From Dyadobacter sp. UC 10 (GTDB lineage Bacteria > Bacteroidota > Bacteroidia > Cytophagales > Spirosomataceae): a stretch of DNA of 64,000 nucleotides. The translations under genes and the position numbers were made by a program. The stretch covers positions 5,390,501 to 5,454,500 of the forward strand of contig NZ_VSRN01000001.1 in assembly GCF_008369915.1 (NCBI RefSeq). Reading direction: 5' to 3'. Below the pieces are notes generated by a model. That model saw nothing but the letters and a program-made list of their open reading frames with translations. It did not search any database and was not told the DNA's origin. Of this stretch, positions 36,804-45,002 are shown one piece after another (the stretch's first letter is position 1; every line of letters starts with the position of its first letter).

Positions 36804-38234
36804 ATGAAGAAAATAGTAGTATTTCTGGTAACACTGTCGGTCGTATCGTCGTGCAACGTCCTTGACCAGGTACCCGAATCAGCATTTACTCCAACCAATT
36901 TCTATAAAAATTCAGATGACGCCATCGCTGCAGTCAGCTCTGTGTATGACCAATTGAACACCTCGGACCTGTATAACCAGGTGATGTGGATTGTTCAGGA
37001 CCAGGCCACGGACGATGCGGAATGGGGCGGCGGACGCTCTACTGCGAACCAGGCGAAAAACGATCTAGACAAATACACGTTTACGCCGGCTACCAGCACA
37101 TTTCAGTCGACGTGGACCGCGCAGTACAAAGCTATCAACCGGGCAAATGCGGCGATCGAGCGTATTCCCGCGATTACAATGGACGCTGCATTGCAGGACC
37201 GCCTGATCGCGGAAGCCAAGTTTATGCGCGCGTTTTACTATTTCACATTGGTGCGATTCTTCGGGGATGTGCCGCTGACACTGACGGAAACCACTTCGCT
37301 GACTGACCTGCAAATAGCGAGAACACCGAAGGAGGAAGTGTATGCCCAAATCATCAAGGATTTCACCGAAGCGGAAGCGGTACTTCCGGCTACCTACTCG
37401 GGTGCGGACCGCGGACGCGCGACCAAGGGAGCAGCGACGGCCTTTCTGGCAAAAGTATACCTTACCCGTCAGGATTGGACAAAAGCAGCTGCGAAGGCAA
37501 AAGAGGTAATCGACTCAGGCATTTATGATCTGTGGGCTACTTATCCCGAAGCATTCGCGATTGCCAATAAAAACGGGAAAGAAGCGGTATTTGAAGTGCA
37601 GGCACTCGGAGGCGGGTTCGGTGAGGGAAGCTGGATGCAGGGTTATATGCGCCCGAACTTTGACCGCGTCAATAACATTTCCGGCTTCGGCGACGACCCG
37701 GTTACCAAAAACCTTTACGAAACCTACACCGCTGCTGACAAGCGCCGGGACGTGAACATCCGCATTTATTCGGCCACAACTACGCCGGCAGCTCCCGCGA
37801 GCGTTGATTTTCCAGGCTATGTGTACAAATACCTGGATCCGTCGGCCACTGCAAATGGAGAAGGCAGTAACAATTTCCCGGTAATCCGCTATGCCGACGT
37901 ACTCCTGATGTATGCGGAGGCGCTCAACGAGCTGGGTGCTGGAAATGCCGAAGCATTTGCAGCCGTGAACAAAATCCGCGCACGCGCCGGACTGGCGGCG
38001 CTTCCGGCATCTCTCAGCCAGGCTGCATTTCGCGATGCAATTTTGCTGGAAAGAAGGCTGGAGCTGGCTTTCGAGGGGCACCGCTGGTATGACCTTGTTC
38101 GCACCGGCAAGCTGGTGGCGGCGATTAAAGCGCAAAACCCGACGATCCAGGTTACGGAAAACCACCTGCTTTTGCCGATCCCGCAAACGGAACGCGACGT
38201 AAATCCAAACCTGACACAGAACCCCGGGTACTGA
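36804..38234 (+). CDS. SusD/RagB family nutrient-binding outer membrane lipoprotein
   Basis: 476 residues, lipid Cys17 in VVSSC. SusD features: FTPTNFYKNSDDAIAAVSSV, EAKFMRAFYYFTLVRFFGDV, RYADVLLMYAEALNELG, and the end NLTQNPGY. It begins 32 bases after the SusC stop and is followed by the SGNH gene after one base, so the operon runs through all three genes. Confidence 0.95.
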   Translation: MKKIVVFLVTLSVVSSCNVLDQVPESAFTPTNFYKNSDDAIAAVSSVYDQLNTSDLYNQVMWIVQDQATDDAEWGGGRSTANQAKNDLDKYTFTPATSTFQSTWTAQYKAINRANAAIERIPAITMDAALQDRLIAEAKFMRAFYYFTLVRFFGDVPLTLTETTSLTDLQIARTPKEEVYAQIIKDFTEAEAVLPATYSGADRGRATKGAATAFLAKVYLTRQDWTKAAAKAKEVIDSGIYDLWATYPEAFAIANKNGKEAVFEVQALGGGFGEGSWMQGYMRPNFDRVNNISGFGDDPVTKNLYETYTAADKRRDVNIRIYSATTTPAAPASVDFPGYVYKYLDPSATANGEGSNNFPVIRYADVLLMYAEALNELGAGNAEAFAAVNKIRARAGLAALPASLSQAAFRDAILLERRLELAFEGHRWYDLVRTGKLVAAIKAQNPTIQVTENHLLLPIPQTERDVNPNLTQNPGY

Positions 38235-38235
38235 T

Positions 38236-38958
38236 ATGCATCGCAGACATTTTTTGCATACCGCATTTGCGTTACCGGCCATAGCCCTGGCCGGTAATGC
38301 GATGCCGGTACAATCAGCAGCCGGGGAACCGTTCATTATCAACGCGGGAGTGGGAGGGAACAATACGGTTGACCTGCTTGCGAGAATTGAAAAAGACTGT
38401 CTCTCGCACAAGCCGGATTTCACAATCCTGATGATTGGTACCAACGATATGAACAGCCGCAAACACATTCCACTGCCGGAGTTTGAACAAAATCTGCGGA
38501 AGATTATCGGGATGATCACCGGCTCGGGCAGCCAGGTGTTGCTGATGACCATTTTACCGGGATACGAACCTTATCTTTTCACACGTCACCCAAAGGCATT
38601 TTACGAGCCCGACGGTTATCAGTCCAGACTGACGAAGGTAAATGCGACGATTAAGTATGTAGCAGAAGAATTAAAACTGCATTTTCTGGATCTGCATCAC
38701 GTCTTCGACAAAGTGGGCAATGTGGGCGAAGATGCCGGCAGCCTGATCCAGAATATTGCCAACAGCAATAAAAACGACGGTATTCACCCTACGTCCGACG
38801 GTTATCGGACCATTGCTGTGGCAGTTTACGAAAAGCTGGTCTCGATCAATGCACCTTACAGGAGGCTCGTCTGCTTTGGTGACAGCATTACCAATGGCGG
38901 AGGAGAGGTGGAAGGCAGCAGCTACCCGGCGCGCCTGAAAAAGCTGCTCGGCTATTAA
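38236..38958 (+). CDS. Circularly permuted SGNH/GDSL hydrolase (probable carbohydrate esterase)
   Basis: 240 residues. An export signal with paired arginines (MHRRHFLHTAFALPAIALAG) ends near residue 28. The SGNH blocks appear in an unusual order: block II NAGVGGNN (36-43), block III GTND (68-71), block V with Asp181 and His184 (DGIHPTSDGY), and only then block I, GDSIT (215-219), with the nucleophile Ser217 near the C-terminus. In ordinary SGNH enzymes block I is first. The last residues (YPARLKKLLGY) would normally run straight into the present start (PFIINAGVGG), so this is a clean circular permutation with every catalytic residue kept. It starts one base after SusD; deacetylation of the captured glycan is inferred. 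Confidence 0.85.
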   Translation: MHRRHFLHTAFALPAIALAGNAMPVQSAAGEPFIINAGVGGNNTVDLLARIEKDCLSHKPDFTILMIGTNDMNSRKHIPLPEFEQNLRKIIGMITGSGSQVLLMTILPGYEPYLFTRHPKAFYEPDGYQSRLTKVNATIKYVAEELKLHFLDLHHVFDKVGNVGEDAGSLIQNIANSNKNDGIHPTSDGYRTIAVAVYEKLVSINAPYRRLVCFGDSITNGGGEVEGSSYPARLKKLLGY

Positions 38959-38996
38959 TGCGCGTGCTCTTAGCTATTTAACACAAATCAGAATTT

Positions 38997-40655
38997 ATGT
39001 TTTCGAAAATAAAAATAATACGATCGGTGATACTGGTCTGTATCCTTTTCACAGGAATACGGACGTCCACTTTTTCACAATCTTTTGAGGCTGATGTGAT
39101 CGTTTACGGGGGAACTTCGGCAGCTGTTACGGCAGCTATGCAGGTGGTTCAATCCGGAAAAACCGTTTTGGTCGTTTCTCCCGACAAGCATCTGGGCGGG
39201 CTTTCGTCCGGCGGGCTGGGCTTTACCGACACCGGCGACAAATCGGTTATCGGCGGATTGGCGCGCGAGTTCTATCATCGTGTATACATGCGATACGACA
39301 AGCCTGAAACCTGGAAATGGCAAAAGAAAGAGGAATACGGTAACAAAGGCCAGGGGACACCCGCGATGGATGGGGCCGAGCGTACCATGTGGATTTTTGA
39401 ACCACACGTGGCAGAGCAGGTTTTTGAGGATTTTGTAAAGGAAAACAAAATTAAAATATACCGCGAAGAGTGGCTCGACCGCAGCAAAGCTGGGGTTCAG
39501 AAAAACAAGGGCCGCATTACTTCATTGAAAACATTAAGCGGCAAAACTTTCAAAGGTAAAATGTTCATCGACGCTACCTATGAAGGGGATTTGATGGCTG
39601 CTGCCGAAGTAAAATACCACGTGGGCCGGGAAGCGAACAGTGTTTACAATGAAAAATGGAATGGTATCCAGGCGGGTGTATTTCAGCATAACCATTATTT
39701 CCAGAAAAATATAAGTCCCTACAAGGTAGAAGGTGATCCAAAGAGCGGACTGTTGCCTTATGTTTCGGATGAAAAAATAGGCAAAAACGGCGATGGTGAT
39801 AATAAAATCCAGGCCTATTGCTTCCGTATGTGCCTGTCATCTCACCCCGATAACCGCATTGCTTTCACCAAGCCGGAAGGTTACGATCCTGCCAAATATG
39901 AGCTGCTGGCGCGCGTTTACAAAGCAGGCTGGACAGAGACGTTCAAAAAATACGATCCTATTCCCAACCGGAAGACAGATACCAATAACCACGGCCCGTT
40001 CAGCACCGATTTCATTGGTCAGAACTACGATTATCCCGAGGCTACTTACGAGCGTCGCAAAGAAATTATCAGGGAGCACGAGCTTTATCAGAAAGGCCTG
40101 ATGTACTTCATCGCCAATGATCCGGCTGTTCCGGCTGACGTGCGTGCGGAAGCCAGTAAATGGGGATTGCCAAAAGATGAATTCAAAGACAATGGCGGCT
40201 GGCCGCACCAGATTTATGTCCGTGAAGCCCGGCGCATGATTGGCCACGGCGTAATGACTGAAAATGAAACGTTGGGCAAAAAAGCGGTATCGGAACCCAT
40301 CGGCATGGGCTCGTATGCGCTGGACGCCCATAATGCGCAGCGTTATGTCAAGGAAGATGGTTTTGTACAGAATGAAGGTGATATCGGCGTGCATCCAAAG
40401 CAACCTTACAGCATTTCGTATGCGTCCATCATCCCTAAAAAAGCTGAATGCGAAAATTTGCTGGTGCCGGTCTGTTTGTCAAGCTCACACATTGCCTACG
40501 GTTCGATCCGGATGGAGCCTGTGTTCATGATTTTAGGGCAAAGTGCGGCCACAGCGGCAGTGCAGGCGATAGACCGCAAAGTGGCAGTGCAGGACATAGA
40601 TTACGCCAAACTGAAAACGCAACTGTTGAAGGACAAACAAAAGCTGGAACTCTGA
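38997..40655 (+). CDS. Secreted FAD-dependent oxidoreductase
   Basis: 552 residues with a signal peptide (VILVCILFTGIRTSTFSQ). The dinucleotide-binding motif is VIVYGGTSAAVTAAMQVVQ (G-x-S/T-x-A, near residues 36-50), then LGGLSSGGLGFTD and TYEGDLMAAAEVKYHVGRE, the pattern of the FAD-dependent family often found in PULs next to rhamnosidases and esterases. It may oxidise or isomerise a sugar or the aglycone; the substrate is not known. It ends the ECF-controlled operon, 38 bases after the SGNH gene, and a very long hairpin follows. Confidence 0.85.
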   Translation: MFSKIKIIRSVILVCILFTGIRTSTFSQSFEADVIVYGGTSAAVTAAMQVVQSGKTVLVVSPDKHLGGLSSGGLGFTDTGDKSVIGGLAREFYHRVYMRYDKPETWKWQKKEEYGNKGQGTPAMDGAERTMWIFEPHVAEQVFEDFVKENKIKIYREEWLDRSKAGVQKNKGRITSLKTLSGKTFKGKMFIDATYEGDLMAAAEVKYHVGREANSVYNEKWNGIQAGVFQHNHYFQKNISPYKVEGDPKSGLLPYVSDEKIGKNGDGDNKIQAYCFRMCLSSHPDNRIAFTKPEGYDPAKYELLARVYKAGWTETFKKYDPIPNRKTDTNNHGPFSTDFIGQNYDYPEATYERRKEIIREHELYQKGLMYFIANDPAVPADVRAEASKWGLPKDEFKDNGGWPHQIYVREARRMIGHGVMTENETLGKKAVSEPIGMGSYALDAHNAQRYVKEDGFVQNEGDIGVHPKQPYSISYASIIPKKAECENLLVPVCLSSSHIAYGSIRMEPVFMILGQSAATAAVQAIDRKVAVQDIDYAKLKTQLLKDKQKLEL

Positions 40656-40765
40656 TCGGGTACTGCCAAAGTTCCCCGAACATTTTTTCCGCAACTTCCT
40701 TTCTTTCAATCATCACAGGGGTTGTGGCAAAAAATGTGTATTTGCACCTCGACTCCAACACGTTT

Positions 40766-40818
40766 CCAAATCTTCAAAAGCCCGCAAATCATTGATTTGC
40801 GGGCTTTTGAAGATTTGG
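40766..40818. terminator. Very long bidirectional terminator hairpin (26-bp perfect stem)
   Basis: The left arm 40766-40791 and right arm 40793-40818 are exact reverse complements with one base (T40792) between them. The core is GCCCGCAAATCA and its complement, with AAAAG/CTTTT outside, giving T-rich tails on both strands. It stands between the convergent FAD oxidoreductase and BclB-like genes. Confidence 0.8.
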
Positions 40819-40936
40819 CGCTATATGACAAATTCTTAAAATTTAACAAAAGCGAAGGGGTGAATTAGAGATTGAAAAGCGCTCAGGAATCAGTTTCGAA
40901 TTCGCCCCTGTTGATCACCAATAACTGAAATTGAAA

Positions 40937-40963
40937 CAGGATGTACATCTAACGGGCATCCTG
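40937..40963 (-). terminator. Possible terminator of the BclB-like/T9SS operon
   Basis: CAGGATG (40937-40943) pairs with CATCCTG (40957-40963) across 13 bases. On the minus strand TTTCAATTTC follows. It is 46 bases beyond the stop of the BclB-like gene. Confidence 0.4.
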
Positions 40964-41008
40964 ATTTCGAGCTAGTGACAAGGACTTATTCCAAAGCCTT
41001 TATTCATA

Positions 41009-41824
41009 TTAATTGATATTTATACCCGCACTGGCAAAACCGGCGAGCGTATTGACTAGTGAAATTCCGTTAGCATCGGCTGAAAACACCAGCATGATGC
41101 GCTGGCCCGCAGTTACCGGGATATTTAAACCTGACAAATTGCCTTCGGCAATGCTTCCTATTGATATTATCCCTGAAAAGGAGGGCGAAAGGGCAGCAGA
41201 TGGGCCGATCGGAGTGAAGGAATTGCTGCCCGGTTGGGCCACATACAATTCTGCTCTGAGATTAATATCTGTGCCAAGGAGCGCCAATGCTAAACTATTG
41301 CTGAAAAAAGCATACAGGCTCGTGATCGTGCCATTGCGGGGAACCGAAAATGCAACGTTGTTCAACATGGTGGCATCGACTAAGCCGCCAGAGACGTTGA
41401 CGCCGGTGACACTGTTGCCAAATCCCAAAGCGGTGGACGTTCCCGCTAAACCGTTGCCCAGCGTAGTAATCACAGCCGGAGTGCCCGATGCAAAGGGGAT
41501 AATGGTCCCCCCTGTCGCAGGTGCCTCTGTTTTCAGCGGAGTCCATTCGCTGCCTGTATAATAGTAAAAACCAGCAGCTCCGTTGGTCTGATAAACGAGC
41601 AAGCCTGTTGCAGGATCACTGATTCCAGCCCGCTCTGTATCCAGCATCCGGGGAATCAGCACACCTTTGGAAGTAGACTGGACTTCGAGCTGTGCTGTCG
41701 GGTGCGGCGAGGTGGTCCCTACCCCGACTTGTGCTTGCGCATGGAGGGAGAATAGTGCTAATATGCAGGCAGTTATAGCACTATTAATGCCGAAAAATGT
41801 CTTGAAAGTATATTTATGTACCAT
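41009..41824 (-). CDS. Secreted surface protein with BclB-like C-terminal domain
   Basis: 271 residues. Signal peptide ends ALFSLHAQAQ. The mature N-terminus VGVGTTSPHPTAQLEVQSTS is a tail-fibre-like repeat start common in Bacteroidota surface proteins, followed by GVLIPRMLDTERAGI. From about residue 105 the sequence (TIIPFASGTPAVITTLGNG, LGFGNSVTGVNVSGG, FSVPRNGTITSLYAFFS, IPVTAGQRIMLVFSA) matches the BclB C-terminal domain, known from exosporium proteins of Firmicutes. There it forms a beta-rich, probably trimeric module at the outer surface. The partner gene 13 bases upstream encodes a T9SS cargo, so a shared cell-surface role is likely. Confidence 0.75.
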   Translation of the reverse strand: MVHKYTFKTFFGINSAITACILALFSLHAQAQVGVGTTSPHPTAQLEVQSTSKGVLIPRMLDTERAGISDPATGLLVYQTNGAAGFYYYTGSEWTPLKTEAPATGGTIIPFASGTPAVITTLGNGLAGTSTALGFGNSVTGVNVSGGLVDATMLNNVAFSVPRNGTITSLYAFFSNSLALALLGTDINLRAELYVAQPGSNSFTPIGPSAALSPSFSGIISIGSIAEGNLSGLNIPVTAGQRIMLVFSADANGISLVNTLAGFASAGININ

Positions 41825-41837
41825 TTAGATTAAGTTT

Positions 41838-42821
41838 TTATTGTTTAACGACTTTAACTGTTTCGCTGCCTCCATCCCGTTTTTTTACCTGAATGAGATA
41901 AGTTCCAGATGGAAATTCCTGCATGTCGACGTCGCTCACAGGTTGTAAACGGGAGGATTTGTAAAATTCCCGCCCTGAGATATCGAACACGCTGATACTC
42001 GCAGCTTCTTGCAGTTTTGAAATGTCAACCTGTAATTTGTCCTCCACCGGGTTGGGATAGGCCGTCACCATTTCCGAATGTTCGTTCCTTAAATTGCGGA
42101 TCGCGCTGTAAGCAAAACTACCATCCAGATCCACCATTTTGAGCCGGTAATAATTGGTTCCGCTCCGCAGGACGTCTTTAAAGGAATAGCGTTTCAGTGT
42201 TTTGCTGTTAGCGGCAGATTCCACCGATCCCAGTATATTCCACCTTTTTGCATCGTTGCTTTGCTGGATTTCGAAGAAACTGCTGTTCACTTCTGACGTG
42301 GTTTGCCACTGCAGCACTGCCTCGTTTTCAGCTTTTGTTACATCAAATGAAACCAGCATTACCGGCAATGCACCTTCCTGCGCTGCGGTAACCGAAGCGA
42401 AACTGGTCAGAACCGGCAGATCATTGGCAACATAATGCTGGTTTACATCCACAAAGCTATTGAGCGTAGTCACAAATGATGCCGTTCCATAAGAAAGCTG
42501 TAGTGTGCTTTCAGTGTTTCCATTCAATTGTGCCGGAAGAAAAAAGAAACCTACATTGCCCACGAAATTAACGGGTTCATTAAAATTGTACACCTTGGCA
42601 ATACTGGCAGGAGAACCGCTAATGGGTGTGGGCGAAATGGTTAGCGTCCTGGAAGCAATGGTAAAATCCGCCGTAGGGTTGAGGGTCAGGCCGTCAATAG
42701 CGACTTGTGTGTTTTCGACCACATGAAATCCAACGGATCCTGCCGCAAACTGGCCAAAAGCTGCAACAGAAGGGAGTAGTGCCAGCTGGCAAAAAAGCAA
42801 ATAACGTTTCATAAAGTTCAT
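41838..42821 (-). CDS. Secreted protein with type IX secretion sorting domain
   Basis: 327 residues. A signal peptide (LLFCQLALLPSVAAFGQ) is followed by an N-terminal beta-rich part (FHVVENTQVAIDGLTLNPT), a fibronectin-like segment (EAVLQWQTTSEVNSSFFEIQ) and a C-terminal T9SS type A sorting domain (about 250-327): VTAYPNPVEDKLQVDISKL, then SVFDISGREFYKSS and FPSGTYLIQVKKRDGGSE. The protein should be exported through the type IX system and attached to the surface. MNF at 42821 and MKR at 42812 are both possible starts. Confidence 0.88.
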   Translation of the reverse strand: MNFMKRYLLFCQLALLPSVAAFGQFAAGSVGFHVVENTQVAIDGLTLNPTADFTIASRTLTISPTPISGSPASIAKVYNFNEPVNFVGNVGFFFLPAQLNGNTESTLQLSYGTASFVTTLNSFVDVNQHYVANDLPVLTSFASVTAAQEGALPVMLVSFDVTKAENEAVLQWQTTSEVNSSFFEIQQSNDAKRWNILGSVESAANSKTLKRYSFKDVLRSGTNYYRLKMVDLDGSFAYSAIRNLRNEHSEMVTAYPNPVEDKLQVDISKLQEAASISVFDISGREFYKSSRLQPVSDVDMQEFPSGTYLIQVKKRDGGSETVKVVKQ

Positions 42822-43226
42822 TAATTAATTTTATAGAAGTAATTCAATAAGTAAGGCGATCAATAGAAGTTAATACTACTTAGTAATGCAGTTTTTTAAG
42901 AGTATTCAGCAGTCATGCGGTTGCCGGGTCAATTTGTCGTCTTAGATGTCCAGTGGCCAGATGATAAACTGGCGGATAGCATTTGCGTGGGAGCTAAGTG
43001 AGCTAGTTTGGTGCTGCCGAAAATTGTAGCCATTGGCCGGAACCTGATCGATTTCGTCAAAGAAGGTTAACCAGGAGCAATGGCGGCAGGGGACAGATAT
43101 CGGCTGCTATGTAAAGCCAATTCAGTGCGGTCGGGCAAATCGGACTACCCGTTTTAATCGATTTGGACTACTTTACAGATTGTTGGTTAATTAGTTTTGC
43201 AAGGGTTTTACTTTAATCACTACGAT
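42822..43226. other. Intergenic region of 405 bases, nothing recognised
   Basis: It separates the divergent T9SS cargo and cupin genes. Translation in all frames shows only short open stretches without motifs. The base composition is mixed and the end is AT-rich (promoter of the cupin gene). A lost gene is possible but was not identified. Confidence 0.4.
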
Positions 43227-43688
43227 ATGTACCTTAAATCTTTCCGCAGCATCCTACTAGGTTTTGCCGTTGGGATGCTGTCCAGCTCCTATGTAACAGC
43301 CCAGCATCAACACCCCGCCGAAACGGTAAAAAGTGCGAACCCGCTTACATTTAGCCCGGTTTTAAATGAATACCTGGGAGACCCCGATCTCAAAAGCTAC
43401 AAATGGGAATCACAGCTCATGACCGTAACTCCCGGTGGTACGGATACCGTCGCGCACCGCCACGATGCAGAAGTTTTTGGATATATCATCGAAGGAAAAC
43501 TGGAAGTTGGTCTGAATAAAGAGACGCCAAAGACCTTCACGGCCGGACAAATGTTTCATGAAAAGCGAAATGTCCTGCATTCTTTCACGCGCAATCCGGA
43601 TATGATGAATCCCACCAAAGTCCTGTTGATTTTTGTTATCAAAGATGGCAGGGCTGGCTATACCAGGGAGTATCCTCCCAAAAAATAG
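43227..43688 (+). CDS. Secreted cupin domain protein
   Basis: 153 residues from the ATG at 43227 (MYLKSFRSILLG); a TTG at 43197 is unlikely. The signal peptide ends SSYVTAQ. The single cupin has HRHDAEVFGYIIEGKLEVGL (motif 1, with the two His and the Glu ligands) and HEKRNVLHSF (motif 2, His ligand). The metal site is therefore complete. The substrate is unknown; periplasmic cupins of this kind include dioxygenases, isomerases and binding proteins. Confidence 0.85.
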   Translation: MYLKSFRSILLGFAVGMLSSSYVTAQHQHPAETVKSANPLTFSPVLNEYLGDPDLKSYKWESQLMTVTPGGTDTVAHRHDAEVFGYIIEGKLEVGLNKETPKTFTAGQMFHEKRNVLHSFTRNPDMMNPTKVLLIFVIKDGRAGYTREYPPKK

Positions 43689-43843
43689 GCAGCAGCCCGG
43701 CATGGATTTGCAGGCCCCTTCGCAGCATCCTGCCAGCCGCATGTGGTTTCCGCCGCTCCTATTGGTGCCGATTAATCATGCAATGCGTCCTTTGGCTCTG
43801 TCGGCAGGGTATATTACCGCAGGCGCAAAATAAACCTTAATCA

Positions 43844-44068
43844 ATGGAAAAAATCAACATTACAATTTTTGAAACTCTGCCTGGCGGAAACGAGTTGGCG
43901 CACCCAATTTCGCTGCCGGAATATCTACTGCCTCAGGTAGGTGACGAGCTGTACCTTGCGATTGAGCCTCCCCTGACCAGGCTCAAAATCACGAGCAAAC
44001 GTATAGTTTGCTTGAAAGATGATCAATACCACATCGCTTACACAGCCGATCGAGTAGAGGAAAAATAA
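43844..44068 (+). CDS. Small hypothetical protein
   Basis: 74 residues, no signal peptide and no membrane segment. The sequence is a mixture of beta-type strands (INITIFETLPGG, RLKITSKRIVCLKDDQYHIAY) and seems globular. Codon usage and the free-standing start make a real gene likely. No family was recognised. Confidence 0.5.
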   Translation: MEKINITIFETLPGGNELAHPISLPEYLLPQVGDELYLAIEPPLTRLKITSKRIVCLKDDQYHIAYTADRVEEK

Positions 44069-44255
44069 ATAATGTCCGATTCGGCGGGTCATTTTTTTTC
44101 TCTCTCAATTGATATTATTTTGACATTTATTTAGATTAAGGTAAGATTGCTTCCGGTTGCTACTTCGAGTCCAAAAGAATAATAAACACCCAAAAACGGG
44201 TTTATTAAATGATAAGCTGAGGCTAGAAGATTAAGTATCCAAATCACATCCCCTC

Positions 44256-44355
44256 ATGGGTAAATTCGTAATCACAAAGACGGAGAATTCCAGTGCGATC
44301 TGAAACCTGGTGACGGCGAGATTATTTTAACGAGTAAGGCATCAGCATGTCCAGT
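44256..44355 (+). pseudogene. Frameshifted DUF1508 (YegP-like) remnant
   Basis: The ATG at 44256 opens MGKFVITK; after a one-base loss near 44280 the next frame continues GEFQCDLKPGDGEIILTSKASA (positions 44282-44347). Together they match the start of YegP-like DUF1508 proteins (MGKF-x-I-x-K...NGE-x-x-F-x-L-K-A-x-N-G-x-x-I-L-T-S). Without the shift the frame stops after 15 codons. The second half is missing and the 3' end overlaps the convergent pentapeptide gene. It is a decayed gene, not an active one. Confidence 0.6.
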
Positions 44356-45002
44356 ATCTGTTCACAATATGAATGGGACTCATCGACCTTGATGTCAAAC
44401 GTATTCAATAGCCCTCTGATGTTCAGGTGCGAAAATGAAGCGTTTTTGATGCGGTTAAGCCTCGGGTCGATATTGAAGTTGTATGCCGATTTGAAATCAG
44501 CCTCGTCTAAAATCGTACTTTCAAATCTTGCCTCAGAAAGATCACAATTGTCAAATGAAGATGCGGTCAGATCAGCTCCAATAAAACTGGCATTGCACAG
44601 CGTACAATTGTTGAATGTGGTCATAACCATTCGCATGCTTGCAAAATTAGAATAGTCCAGAACACACCGGAAGAACATAAAGGATGACATAGAAGTGTTA
44701 CACGTTGAAAAATCGACTCCAACGATCTCACATTCATTGAATACGGCATCCCGAAACCCGGAACCCCGAAGATCGGCATATGATAGATCGCAGTTTGTGA
44801 ATTGGCAGTTGATAAATTCACTGCTACTTAAATCCGAGTTACTAAATCGGCAATTCTCGAAATTACAGTTGAAAAACTGCTGATTGCTCAAATCGGATTT
44901 AACGTCTGGAATAGCAATGAAGCAGACATTCTGATGTGGCTTCTCACCAAGATTTCGATACATATGCTGTTTGTTCTGTGAAATCATAGCTTGAAATTCC
45001 AT
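44322..45002 (-). CDS. Pentapeptide repeat protein
   Basis: 226 residues with a long run of A(D/N)LxxS-type pentapeptides from about residue 35 to 165 (FFNCNFENCRFSNSDLSSSE, CDLSYADLRGSGFRDAVFNE, ASFIGADLTASSFDN). These form a right-handed quadrilateral beta-helix. Cysteines at the first position are frequent, as in McbG/Qnr-type proteins, which imitate DNA and protect gyrase, but no such role can be claimed from sequence. The ATG at 45002 overlaps the upstream gene by 19 bases; ATG 44963 is an alternative start. Confidence 0.85.
   Translation of the reverse strand: MEFQAMISQNKQHMYRNLGEKPHQNVCFIAIPDVKSDLSNQQFFNCNFENCRFSNSDLSSSEFINCQFTNCDLSYADLRGSGFRDAVFNECEIVGVDFSTCNTSMSSFMFFRCVLDYSNFASMRMVMTTFNNCTLCNASFIGADLTASSFDNCDLSEARFESTILDEADFKSAYNFNIDPRLNRIKNASFSHLNIRGLLNTFDIKVDESHSYCEQILDMLMPYSLK

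Noticed and set aside
43633..43833. 66-codon plus-strand frame after the cupin gene
   Set aside because: Overlaps the cupin 3' end in another frame and has no recognisable features.
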